Below, piece by piece: positions 1 through 7,754 of a DNA stretch of 38,226 nt (the first letter of the stretch is position 1; the number at the start of each line of letters is the position of its first letter). The DNA is from DASUBV01 sp035763085 (lineage in GTDB: Bacteria > Actinomycetota > Actinomycetes > Streptosporangiales > Streptosporangiaceae). The stretch lies in contig DASUBV010000071.1 of the NCBI GenBank assembly GCA_035763085.1, forward strand, positions 1 to 38,226, written 5' to 3'. The notes under the pieces were generated by a model. That model was not told the origin of the DNA. It saw only the letters and a list, made by a program, of their open reading frames with translations, and did not search any database. Position numbers and translations under genes: made by a program.

Positions 1-592
1 CGATCCAGGCCGGGATCTCGTTGTAGCCGGGCCAGGCCATGTCCTGGATGAGCAGCGCCGGCACTCCCGGGTCCGAGCTGGCCGCGGCGGGCAGGGTCCC
101 GTCCGGGCCGGACAAGCCGGCATCGAGGGCGGCCTGGCGGACGGCGTCGTCGTAGCAGCCGCCGACCCGGATCACCTCGGCGCCCTCGGCCGCGATGGCC
201 GCGACCGCAGCGGGGTGCACGCCGTCCGGGATCATGATCCGGGCGGCCAGGCCGCGCTGCGCGGCGACCCGGGCCACGGCGCGGCCATGGTTGCCGTCGG
301 TCGCGGCCACCAGCGTTGCGGGCGGCCCGGCGCGGCCGGCCAGGGCGCGCTCGATGGCCCAGGACGCGCCCAGGATCTTGAAGGCCGGCAGGCCGAGCCG
401 GGCCGACTCGTCCTTGACGAGCACCCGGCCGGCGCCCAGCTCGGCAGCCAGCGCCGGCAGCTCGGTCAGCGCGGTGGGCCGGTAGCCCGGCAGCGATCGG
501 TGGTAGGTCAGCGGGCAGGCCGTCAGCGCCGGGCCCCGCCAGGCCCTGGCCTCCGGCTCGCCGGTCCAGGCCAGGCTGGCGGCAGTGGTCAT
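1..592 (-). CDS. Diaminopropionate ammonia-lyase-like PLP enzyme (5' part, runs off window)
   Basis: The first 197 codons are present; the 3' part lies beyond base 1. The family (DpaL/YgeX) is a fold-type II PLP enzyme that cleaves 2,3-diaminopropionate to pyruvate and ammonia. The sequence shows GYRPTAL near residue 36, the PLP lysine in LGLPAFKILG (K72), the phosphate-binding loop TDGNHGR (98-104), CYDDAVRQ (146-153) and QDMAWPGYNEIPAWI at the visible end, all in the order I remember for E. coli YgeX. A short extra segment (about residues 160-178) precedes QDMAW. The ATG at 592 is preceded at 7 bases by a TACGGT box and has no good Shine-Dalgarno, so it is probably leaderless. A general threonine-dehydratase-like enzyme is the main alternative. 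Its proximity to a Dap biosynthetic operon may be meaningful. Confidence 0.8.
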   Translation of the reverse strand, partial: MTTAASLAWTGEPEARAWRGPALTACPLTYHRSLPGYRPTALTELPALAAELGAGRVLVKDESARLGLPAFKILGASWAIERALAGRAGPPATLVAATDGNHGRAVARVAAQRGLAARIMIPDGVHPAAVAAIAAEGAEVIRVGGCYDDAVRQAALDAGLSGPDGTLPAAASSDPGVPALLIQDMAWPGYNEIPAWI

Positions 593-599
593 GTCCGAC

Positions 600-605
600 A
601 CCGTA
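600..605 (-). promoter_or_regulatory. Leaderless -10 box of the ammonia-lyase gene
   Basis: Read on the minus strand this is TACGGT, followed by 7 bases and the ATG at 592. The TANNNT-N6/7-start arrangement is the usual actinobacterial leaderless promoter. No clear -35 element was identified. Confidence 0.45.
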
Positions 606-682
606 GGGCCTGCCGGCCGCCCGATCTAGGACATTTCTCGCGCGGCACCGGTGCCGCCCGCCTGCCGGTCGCCCGCGTACCG

Positions 683-717
683 TTGACGCAACCCAGTGGT
701 TGCCATAGAGTGGCAAC
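683..717 (+). promoter_or_regulatory. Sigma70-type promoter with overlapping ArsR operator
   Basis: TTGACG (683-688) and TAGAGT (706-711) are separated by exactly 17 bases. A perfect inverted repeat, GTTGCC-N7-GGCAAC (699-717), covers the -10 box, and a further GGTTGC half site follows at 723-728. This is the expected position for repression by the ArsR-family protein encoded second in the operon; that assignment is an inference. Confidence 0.7.
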
Positions 718-746
718 TGACTGGTTGCTACTCGGGGAGGCTGCCC

Positions 747-1178
747 ATGGGATTTCCGGATCGCATCGAGCGGACGGTGCAGGTCGCGCATCCGCCGGCC
801 CGGGTGTGGGCGGCCCTCACCACGGCCGAGGGACTGGGCACCTGGTTCGGCGACGATGCAGCGATCGACCTGCGGCCCGGCGGGTCGGCGCGGCTGAGCT
901 GGACCGGCGGACCGACCCTCGCGCTGCAGGTGGTGCGGGTGGAGGAGCCGCGGGTGTTCGGCTTCACCTGGCAGATCTTCGGGCTGCCCGCCGATGACCC
1001 GCGCCGGACCTATGTCGAGTTCACCCTGGAGCCGGCTGGCCCGGGGACGCGGCTGACCGTCGTGGAGTCCGGGTTCGCCCAGCTGGCCGACGGTGAGCAC
1101 GGCCCGGCCTACGAGGGCAACACTAAGGGCTGGGCCAGCGAGCTGGGCGAGCTGGCCGGCTACCTCGATGCCGCCTGA
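747..1178 (+). CDS. SRPBCC / AHSA1-domain protein
   Basis: A 143-residue single-domain protein of the AHSA1-like START/SRPBCC superfamily, a helix-grip fold with a hydrophobic cavity. It begins IERTVQVAHPPARVWAALT and has GLGTWFG, a DLRPGG turn and a C-terminal helix with NTKGWASELGELAGYL, all typical of the family. The ATG at 747 is chosen because GGGGAGG (734-740) lies 6 bases upstream; the frame is open further upstream, into the promoter. It is first in an operon with an ArsR regulator, a very common pairing. Ligand and role are unknown. Confidence 0.85.
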   Translation: MGFPDRIERTVQVAHPPARVWAALTTAEGLGTWFGDDAAIDLRPGGSARLSWTGGPTLALQVVRVEEPRVFGFTWQIFGLPADDPRRTYVEFTLEPAGPGTRLTVVESGFAQLADGEHGPAYEGNTKGWASELGELAGYLDAA

Positions 1179-1734
1179 TCACGAGGCGATCGCCGAGCAG
1201 GTGTTCGTGGCGCTGGCCGACCCGAGCCGGCGCGCCATCCTGGCCGCGCTGGCCGCCGGCGGCCCGGCCACGGCCACCGACCTGGCCGCCCGGCTGCCGA
1301 TCACCCGCCAGGCGATCGCCAAGCACCTGGGCCTGCTGGCCGAGGCTGGCCTGGTGACCGCCGAGCCGGGCGAGCGGCGCCGGGTGCGGTACCGGCTGCG
1401 CTCGGCGCCGATGCAGATCGCGCAGCAGTTCCTGGCCGCGCTGGCGCGCGACTGGGACAGCCCGCTCGGTGCACTGCAAGACCATCTCGACCGGTCCGCA
1501 CCCGGACGGCCCGCTCCCCGGCCCGTCCGGGGCGTGGCCCGGCGCGGACCTGAACTGGAAGGGGACCATCACCATGAGCACGACCATCAAGACCCCGCCG
1601 ATCGTGACGGCGCAGGAGTGGGACGCCGCGCGCAAGGAACTGCTGGTGAAGGAGAAGGAACTGACCCGCGCCAGGGACGCGATGGCCGCGCAGCGGCGGC
1701 GGATGCCGTGGCTGGCGGTGGGCAAGGCGTATGA
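1168..1734 (+). CDS. ArsR-family winged-helix regulator with anomalous C-terminal extension
   Basis: The ATG at 1168 lies inside the end of the AHSA1 gene, so the two are translationally coupled. Residues 1-105 are a normal ArsR-type DNA-binding domain: EQVFVALADPSRRAILAAL, then ATDLAARLPITRQAIAKHLGLL as the helix-turn-helix and ERRRVRYRL as the wing. No metal-binding Cys motif is visible. Homologues usually end near residue 110, but here the frame stays open to 1734, 188 codons in all, and its last 53 codons overlap the DUF899 gene in another frame. The tail is low complexity (Arg, Gly, Asp and an accidental His-rich run) and looks like out-of-frame DUF899 translation. A lost stop, a frameshift or a sequencing error is likely. 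Probably represses the operon through the repeat at 699-717. Confidence 0.75.
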   Translation: MPPDHEAIAEQVFVALADPSRRAILAALAAGGPATATDLAARLPITRQAIAKHLGLLAEAGLVTAEPGERRRVRYRLRSAPMQIAQQFLAALARDWDSPLGALQDHLDRSAPGRPAPRPVRGVARRGPELEGDHHHEHDHQDPADRDGAGVGRRAQGTAGEGEGTDPRQGRDGRAAAADAVAGGGQGV

Positions 1735-2350
1735 GTTCGACGGCCCCGCGGGCCGGGTCAGCCTGGCTGACCTGTTCGAGGGCCGCCGCCAGCTGATCGT
1801 CTACCGCGCGTTCTTCGAGCCCGGCGTGTTCGGCTGGCCCGAGCATGCCTGCCGCGGCTGCTCCATGGTGGCCGACCAGGTCGCGCACGTCGCGCACCTG
1901 AACGCCCGGGGCACCACGCTCGCCTTCGCCTCGCGCGCGCCGCAGCCCGACATCGCACGGCTGAAGGAGCGGATGGGCTGGACGATGCCCTGGTACACGA
2001 TGACCGACGACTTCGACGCCGACTTCGGCGTCGACCAGTGGCACGGCACCAACGCCTTCATCCGCGACGGCGACCAGGTGTTCCGCACCTACTTCATCGA
2101 CGCGCGGGGCGATGAGGCGATGGGCGGCACCTGGGCCTACCTCGACATCACCGCGCTGGGCCGCCAGGAGGAGTGGGAGGACTCCCCCGAGGGCTACCCG
2201 CAGACCCTGCCGTACACGTGGTGGAACTGGCACGACGAGTACGACGAGGCCGCGCCGGCGCAGGGCTGGGTGGACAAGCTCGCCGAGGCCGGGGCGCAGA
2301 CCGGGCCGGCCGGCTCCGGCGACACCGCGGGCGGCGGGGACCGCGGGTAA
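1574..2350 (+). CDS. DUF899 thioredoxin-like protein
   Basis: A 258-residue protein matching the DUF899 family (pfam05988), thioredoxin-fold proteins of unknown substrate. Diagnostic segments are TAQEWDAARKELL and the acidic/basic helix EKELTRARD, the MPW motif, FEGRRQLIVYRAFFEPGV, the conserved Cys in HACRGCSMVADQV, FASRAPQPDIARLKERMGW and TYFIDARGDEAMGGTWAYLD. The C-terminal 30 residues are Gly/Ala rich and dispensable-looking. ATG 1574 has GGAAGGGG about 6 bases upstream. It is the third gene of the AHSA1-ArsR operon, an association often seen in actinomycetes. Confidence 0.85.
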   Translation: MSTTIKTPPIVTAQEWDAARKELLVKEKELTRARDAMAAQRRRMPWLAVGKAYEFDGPAGRVSLADLFEGRRQLIVYRAFFEPGVFGWPEHACRGCSMVADQVAHVAHLNARGTTLAFASRAPQPDIARLKERMGWTMPWYTMTDDFDADFGVDQWHGTNAFIRDGDQVFRTYFIDARGDEAMGGTWAYLDITALGRQEEWEDSPEGYPQTLPYTWWNWHDEYDEAAPAQGWVDKLAEAGAQTGPAGSGDTAGGGDRG

Positions 2351-2371
2351 CACCGGCGCGCGGCCGGCCTC

Positions 2372-2397
2372 GCGCCGGCCCGGACCCGGGCCGGCGC
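2372..2397. terminator. Bidirectional hairpin between convergent genes
   Basis: A perfect 12-bp inverted repeat (GCGCCGGCCCGG / CCGGGCCGGCGC) with a 2-base centre lies 22 bases after the DUF899 stop and before the convergent MFS gene end. There is no U-run, which is common for actinobacterial terminators. The surrounding 120 bases hold only further GC-rich repeats. Confidence 0.55.
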
Positions 2398-2469
2398 CGG
2401 CCTGGCGCGGCGGCGCCGGGGTGCCGGGTGGCGCCGGGCCGGCGGCCAGCGTCAGGGTGCCGGGCGGGG

Positions 2470-3660
2470 TCAGGCAGCCCTGGCCGGCGCCCGGCCGAGG
2501 CTGGCCGCGACCAGGGCGGCGCAGGCCAGGCAGGTCCCGGCCACCACGGCCAGCAGTACCGGGTAGGACGCGACCGGCGCCAGCGCCGACAGCAGCAGCG
2601 GCAGCGCGAAGCCGGCGTAGGTGAGCGAGTAGAAGATGCCGGTCAGGCCGGCCAGGTCATCGGGGCCGGCCATGGCCTGCACCTCGGTCAGCCCGGCCAC
2701 GATGCAGATGCCGTAGGCGACGCCGAACAGGACCGCCGCCAGCACCGTCCAGCCCGGCTCCAGCAGCACGTCGTTGACCGCCAGCAGCACTATGGCGGCC
2801 AGCACCAGGACCAGGCCGGCCACGGCCTGGCGGCCGCGGGCCAGCCGGGCGATCCGCGGGTACAGCGGCTGGATGACGGTCCCGCAGCCCAGGGTGATCA
2901 CGGTCAGCAGGGTCGCGAACGCAATGCGGTCGGGCCCGGCGTGCCCGGCAAGCAGCGCCGGGCCGAGGACGAACGCCAGCGCCGGCGCGGCGAACACCCA
3001 CGGCGCCACGGGCAGCACGACGCGCAGGAACCGGCGCCGGGCCGGCCGGGGCACCCGCAGGTCGCCCAGCAGCGAGCGCACCTGCCCGGGCCCGGCCGGC
3101 TGCGGCGCCCTGGCCAGCAGCGGGACGGCGGCCGCCGACAGCGCGATGTGCACCAGGTAAGGCGTCACGGCGGGCGCCGGGCCCCACTGGGCCAGCACCC
3201 CGGCCACCCCGGCGCCGATGCCGAACCCGGCCGACAGTGACAGCGCGGCGCGGCGCGCGCCCGCCGCCGGGTCGCGGCCGGCCGCCGACAGTTCCTTGAT
3301 CCAGCTAGTGCCGGTCACCATGCCGGCCGCGACGCTGGCCCCGGCGATGAGCCGGCCGCAGCACATCGCCACCGCGTCAGATCCGCCGGCCGCCAGCACG
3401 ATGCTGCCGGCGATGCCGAGGGCCAGTCCGGCGAGCATGACCGGGCGCCGCCCGTGCCGGTCCGACAGCGGCCCGGCGATCAGCAAGCCGGGCACCAGGC
3501 CCACCACGTAGAAGGCGAAGAACAGGTCGACCTCGACGGCGCTGTAGCCGTAGACCCGCCGGTAGAGCAGCAGCAGCGGGGTGAACTGGTTGCCGCCCCA
3601 GGCGATGATCACCAGCGCCGGCGCCACCAGCTGCCAGGACGCGGCAGGCACGGCGGTCAT
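2470..3660 (-). CDS. MFS transporter
   Basis: A 396-residue polytopic membrane protein of the major facilitator superfamily. The motif-A loop between TM2 and TM3 is GPLSDRHGRRPVM, and about 12 hydrophobic segments are visible, with a longer central loop around RAPQPAGPGQVRSLLGDLRV. An ATG at 3660 places TM1 (LVAPALVIIAWGG) right after the start, as in most MFS proteins; an in-frame GTG at 3723 would add 21 polar residues and cannot be excluded. Substrate is unknown. It lies downstream of, and on the same strand as, the biosynthetic operon but 170 bases away, so co-transcription is possible but not shown. Confidence 0.85.
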   Translation of the reverse strand: MTAVPAASWQLVAPALVIIAWGGNQFTPLLLLYRRVYGYSAVEVDLFFAFYVVGLVPGLLIAGPLSDRHGRRPVMLAGLALGIAGSIVLAAGGSDAVAMCCGRLIAGASVAAGMVTGTSWIKELSAAGRDPAAGARRAALSLSAGFGIGAGVAGVLAQWGPAPAVTPYLVHIALSAAAVPLLARAPQPAGPGQVRSLLGDLRVPRPARRRFLRVVLPVAPWVFAAPALAFVLGPALLAGHAGPDRIAFATLLTVITLGCGTVIQPLYPRIARLARGRQAVAGLVLVLAAIVLLAVNDVLLEPGWTVLAAVLFGVAYGICIVAGLTEVQAMAGPDDLAGLTGIFYSLTYAGFALPLLLSALAPVASYPVLLAVVAGTCLACAALVAASLGRAPARAA

Positions 3661-3831
3661 CCCGTTCGCGCCGGCGGGCCGGCTACGGTCCGTGCCGCCG
3701 GCGCGCCGGTCCCGTCTGCTCACGCCTCGGACCCGACCCCTCGGTACCTGATCGCCCGAGTTCCGGCCGGGCGGTGACCGCGCTCCGGCCAGGAGTCTAG
3801 GCCAGGCAATGTCCTGGCTGTCCGCGGAGGG

Positions 3832-5952
3832 TCAGCCGGGGGTCATGGCCCGGGTACGTTCCTCGCTGAGCTCAGCTGGTGCCGGGTCTGGCTTACGGGC
3901 CAGCCTGCTGGGCCACCACATCCACCGGCCGAGGTCGAGGTTGAGCGCGGTGACCAGGACGGCGCGCACGATGATCGTGTCGAGCAGGATGCCGAACGCG
4001 ACCGCGAAGCCCAGCTCGGTCAGGAACGTCGACGGGATCGTGGCCAGGGCCGCGAAGGTGCCCGCGAGCACGAATCCGGCTGAGGTGATCACCCCGCCGG
4101 TCGCGGCCAGCCCGACGATCGCGCCGTGCCGCGCGTCGCGCCGTTTCGCTTCCTCCCGGACCCGGGTCATCAGGAAGATGTTGTAGTCGATGCCGAGCGC
4201 GACGAGGAACACGAAGACGAACAGCGGGAATGCGGTATCCGCGCCGCCGAAGCCGAACACGTGGGTGAAGAAGAACGCGCTGACGCCGAGCGCAGCCGCG
4301 AACGACAGCACCACGGTAGCGGTCAGGATCAGCGGCGCCACGATCGCTCGCAGCAGCAGCGCCAGGATGATGAGCACCACCGCCAGGATGAGCGGGATGA
4401 TCAGGTCACGGTCGTGCGCGGAGGCGCGCGAGACGTCCAGGTTGATCGCCGTGGTGCCGCCCACCTGGGCATCGGCGCCGGGAACGGCATGCACTGCGGA
4501 CCGGACCCGGTCGATCGTGTCGTAGGCGGCCTGGCTGTCGGGCGCCGAGGTCAGCGTCCCCTCCAGGTAGGCGCTGCCGGCCCGCACCTGCGGCGGGGTC
4601 ACGCTGGCGATGCCGGGGGTGGCCGCGAACGCGCTGCGCAGCGGCCCGGCTTCGGCCGGCTTGCCGACAACGATGACAGGAGTGCCCGTGCCCGCGCTGA
4701 AGTGCCGGGCGAGCACCTTCTCGCCGGCGACCGAGGCAGGCTCACCGCGGAAGGAATCAGCATTCGTCAGGCCGTGGGCCTGCAGGCCGGTGAGCCCGAT
4801 GGCCATGACCCCGAGGACCACGGCCGTGATGGCCCAGGTCATCCGCGGCCGGGGGGCGATGCTCCAGCCCACCCGCGCCCACAGGCCCCGCGTCGTCGGC
4901 TCGGCGGAGCCGTACTCGGGCCGGTAGGGCCAGAACAGCCCCCGCGGGAAGGCCACCAGCAGGGCCGGCAGCAGGGTGATCATGACCAGCAGGCCGACGG
5001 TGACACCGACGGCCAGCACCGGGCCCAGGTCCTTGGTCGACTGCAGTTCCGCGGCGAACAGCGTCAGCAGGGCCAGGATCACGGTGGCGGCGCTCGCGAT
5101 GATCGCCGGGCCGGCGCGCCGCAGCGCCTCCGCCATCGCCTCGCGGCGGAGGGTATGACGGCGCAGTTCCTCCCGGTAGCGCGCGACGATCAGCAGCGCA
5201 TAGTCCGTGCTGGCGCCGAAGACCAGCACCAGCAGGATGCCGGCGCTCTGCGCGTTGACGGTGAGGCCACCGTGCGCGGCCAGCAGGTAGACCACCGCCT
5301 GCGCGATGATCAGCGCCACCCCGGACGAGATCACCGGCAGTATCCACAGCGCCGGGCTCCGGTAGGTGATCAGCAAGATGACGATGACCACCGCCAGGGC
5401 CGCGAACAGCAGCGTGCTGTCGATCCCGGCGAACACCTCGCTGTTATCGGCGGCGTTCCCGAGCGGGCCAGTGATGTGGGCGCTCAGCCCGCTGGCGTCC
5501 GAGTGGATGATCGCATTGATGGAGTCGGCGACCTTCCCGGCGTTATCCCACCCTTGAGCGCCCAGGTTGACCTGGACGATGGTCTGCATCGCCCGGCCGT
5601 CCGCCGACGGGATGGGGCCGACTGTCCGGCTGGGGAGGACACGAGGAACGCCGGCGAACGCGCGGGCGTCCGCCGCAGCCTTGGCGCGGTCCGCCGCGGT
5701 CAGGCCCGAGGCGCGCTCATAGACGACGACCCCGGCGAAGATGTTCGGCGACTGAAAACGGGCCTGGACGTCGAGAACCTTGGTCGACTCGGCGCCGGCG
5801 GGCAGCCATGCCTTGGCCTCGTTCTCCTCCGCGCCGCTGAGCTTCGACGACAGCGGGAATGCGACGATGAGCACCGCCACCCAGAATCCGATCACCAGCC
5901 ACTTGGTCCAGCGGCCGGCCGGAATCTGCGCGGCCCGCCGTCCCGTGCTCAT
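3832..5952 (-). CDS. MMPL/RND-family transporter, likely product exporter
   Basis: A 706-residue protein of the MMPL branch of the RND superfamily, which exports lipids and secondary metabolites across the cytoplasmic membrane using the proton gradient. It shows the family's two halves, each with one TM, a large extracytoplasmic domain and five clustered TMs. Each half carries the TM4 signature: FGASTDYALLIVARYREEL in the first and ALGIDYNIFLMTRVREEA in the second. ATG 5952 is preferred because GGGGGT lies about 9 bases upstream; a GTG at 5988 is in frame. It is the last gene of the Dap operon, 49 bases after the PPTase gene, so it is the natural candidate for exporting the product. Confidence 0.88.
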   Translation of the reverse strand: MSTGRRAAQIPAGRWTKWLVIGFWVAVLIVAFPLSSKLSGAEENEAKAWLPAGAESTKVLDVQARFQSPNIFAGVVVYERASGLTAADRAKAAADARAFAGVPRVLPSRTVGPIPSADGRAMQTIVQVNLGAQGWDNAGKVADSINAIIHSDASGLSAHITGPLGNAADNSEVFAGIDSTLLFAALAVVIVILLITYRSPALWILPVISSGVALIIAQAVVYLLAAHGGLTVNAQSAGILLVLVFGASTDYALLIVARYREELRRHTLRREAMAEALRRAGPAIIASAATVILALLTLFAAELQSTKDLGPVLAVGVTVGLLVMITLLPALLVAFPRGLFWPYRPEYGSAEPTTRGLWARVGWSIAPRPRMTWAITAVVLGVMAIGLTGLQAHGLTNADSFRGEPASVAGEKVLARHFSAGTGTPVIVVGKPAEAGPLRSAFAATPGIASVTPPQVRAGSAYLEGTLTSAPDSQAAYDTIDRVRSAVHAVPGADAQVGGTTAINLDVSRASAHDRDLIIPLILAVVLIILALLLRAIVAPLILTATVVLSFAAALGVSAFFFTHVFGFGGADTAFPLFVFVFLVALGIDYNIFLMTRVREEAKRRDARHGAIVGLAATGGVITSAGFVLAGTFAALATIPSTFLTELGFAVAFGILLDTIIVRAVLVTALNLDLGRWMWWPSRLARKPDPAPAELSEERTRAMTPG

Positions 5953-6001
5953 CTGAACTGACCCCCGGTTCCCCCGCTGCCGCGGCACGCACAGCTAGAT
6001 C

Positions 6002-6670
6002 TCATCCATACCCCGGCCGGCGCACGGCGATAGCCGTCAGCAGCAGACCGTCCCGGGCTAGCCAGCGGCCGGCAAACCCGGCCGTCCCCGCGGCACCGGG
6101 CGTATCGGACGAGTCGGTCAGCCGGGCATAGAAGGTGCCGCCGGCCGGCTCCACGGCGATGGCGACCTGATCAAAATCCAGCCAGCGGCGGGTCAGCGGA
6201 TACCAGGTCTTGAAGACCGACTCCTTCGCGCTGAACAGCAGCGTGTCCCAGCTGACCTCGGGCCTGGCGGCCTGCAGGCCGCACATCCGGGCACGCTCGT
6301 CATCGTGGGCCACCACGTCGATGACGTCGGGGGGCAGCGGCTCGTTGGGCTCCGCGTCGACTCCGACCGAGCACATGACGCTGGCCCGGGCGACGGCCGC
6401 CGCCCGGTAGGCCCGGCAGTGCGTCATGCTCCCGACCACGCCGTCGGGCCAGACCGGGGCACCGCCTTCGCCGCGCAGGATGGGCGCGGGCGGCAGTCCC
6501 AGCTGCGCCAGGGCGGCGCGGGCCAGGGACCGCACGGTCGCCGATTCCCGCCGTCGTGCACCTGCTGCCCGGCCGAGCAGCGCCTGCTCCGCCGGGTACA
6601 GGTGCCCGTCGCTGAAGTCGGTGCGGCTCTCGGCGACCGCGACCGCGGCGGGCAGGATGACCTCGATCAC
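6002..6670 (-). CDS. 4'-phosphopantetheinyl transferase (Sfp/EntD type)
   Basis: A 222-residue enzyme that transfers phosphopantetheine from CoA to the serine of carrier domains. The EntD/PptT-type motifs are complete: GSMTHCRAYRA (80-90), the Mg-binding SVGVDAEPNEPL (101-112) and WDTLLFSAKESVFKTWYPLT (141-160). The GTG start at 6670 is chosen because GGGGAAG lies 4 bases upstream and it begins 22 bases after the SbnB-like stop; longer forms would overlap that gene. Its presence in the operon indicates a dedicated activator for the carrier domains at S60 of the Pls-type protein and S794 of the NRPS. Confidence 0.92.
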   Translation of the reverse strand: MIEVILPAAVAVAESRTDFSDGHLYPAEQALLGRAAGARRRESATVRSLARAALAQLGLPPAPILRGEGGAPVWPDGVVGSMTHCRAYRAAAVARASVMCSVGVDAEPNEPLPPDVIDVVAHDDERARMCGLQAARPEVSWDTLLFSAKESVFKTWYPLTRRWLDFDQVAIAVEPAGGTFYARLTDSSDTPGAAGTAGFAGRWLARDGLLLTAIAVRRPGYG

Positions 6671-6692
6671 GCGGCTTCCCCGGTCCTGCGGC

Positions 6693-7754
6693 CTACCCGT
6701 GCCGGCGCAGCTCATCGAAGAAGCCATCGATGACCTGCAGCTCGCCCGAGGCGACGACCTCGTCGTAGACGTACTTGCCCACCGCAAGATCTAGCACGCC
6801 GAGGCCGAACGGCGAGAACACCACGGGCCGGTCGGCCGGTATCGTCACCCGCCCCGCCATCACATCGGCCAGCGTGCCGGCCAGGAAGTCCCGGCTGCCG
6901 GCGAGCTGCTCGGCCAGGTGCGGTGAGGTGCTGGCCCTGAGGCAGTGCTCGACGTCATCGACGATGTTGGCCGAGCCGAGCAGGATCTCCGGGGCCAGGT
7001 CGCGCAGCGACACGTGCAGCACCAGCGGGCAGTGGTCAAACCACTGCGGGCTGGTGACGTGCGGCTGGCTGGCGATGGTGGCGAAGACGACCAGGTCGCT
7101 GGAGCGGATCAGCTGCTCGGGACTGTCGTGCACGGTGACCTGGCCGGCCGCGCCCGAGCGTTCCAGGTAGCCGCGGAAGCCTGCGGCGCTCTCCGCCGAC
7201 AGGTCATGCACGCCGGTCTGGTCAAACGACCAGCCCGTGCGGGTGAGGAAGGCGTGGATATACCGCGCGATCAGGCCAGTCCCGAAGAACCCGATACGGG
7301 CTGGCCGGGGCCGTTCCCGGCTCAGCCAGTCTGCCGCCGCAGCCGCCGAGGCGGCCGTCCTGATCGCGCTGATGATCGAGCCCTCCAGGCAGGCGAACGG
7401 GTAGCCGGTGTCGTGGTCGTTGAGGATGAGCACGGCTGAGGCCCGCGGGATTCCCGCCGCCACGTTCTGCGGGAAGCTGGAGATCCACTTCAGGCCGTCC
7501 ACCCGGACCTGGCCGCCGACCGAGGCGGGCAGCGCGATGATCCGGGCCGCCGGGCGGTCGGGGAACGTCAGGAAGTACGACGGCGGGTTGACCGAGTCAC
7601 CGTCGCCGTGCAGCCGGTAGGTCGCCTCGACCAGCGCGACGAGCTGCTTCTCCCGCCCCTGCAGCGCCTGCCGGACCCGGGCACCCGAGATCACCGCGAA
7701 GGGCGGGACGACCACGGCCCCGGCCGCGGGACTGGCCGGCTGGGTGGCGGTCAT
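6693..7754 (-). CDS. sbnB: SbnB-like dehydrogenase for 2,3-diaminopropionate synthesis
   Basis: A 353-residue member of the ornithine cyclodeaminase/mu-crystallin family. In the staphyloferrin B pathway SbnB oxidatively hydrolyses N-(1-amino-1-carboxyl-2-ethyl)-glutamate to L-2,3-diaminopropionate and 2-oxoglutarate. The signature segment is clear: GLKWISSFPQNVAAGIPRAS (87-106) followed by LILNDHDTGYPFACLEGSIISA, then the NAD-binding Rossmann motif IGFFGTGLIARYI (154-166). ATG 7754 overlaps the TGA of the oxygenase gene (ATGA), so translation is coupled. With the SbnA-like gene in the same operon this defines a Dap supply route. Confidence 0.92.
   Translation of the reverse strand: MTATQPASPAAGAVVVPPFAVISGARVRQALQGREKQLVALVEATYRLHGDGDSVNPPSYFLTFPDRPAARIIALPASVGGQVRVDGLKWISSFPQNVAAGIPRASAVLILNDHDTGYPFACLEGSIISAIRTAASAAAAADWLSRERPRPARIGFFGTGLIARYIHAFLTRTGWSFDQTGVHDLSAESAAGFRGYLERSGAAGQVTVHDSPEQLIRSSDLVVFATIASQPHVTSPQWFDHCPLVLHVSLRDLAPEILLGSANIVDDVEHCLRASTSPHLAEQLAGSRDFLAGTLADVMAGRVTIPADRPVVFSPFGLGVLDLAVGKYVYDEVVASGELQVIDGFFDELRRHG

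Noticed and set aside
2173..3240. 355-codon plus-strand open frame after DUF899
   Set aside because: Out of frame with DUF899 and antisense to the MFS transporter; Gly/Arg/Gln-rich shadow.
4126..5961. 611-codon plus-strand open frame
   Set aside because: Antisense to the MMPL transporter, which has clear family motifs; the plus frame has none.
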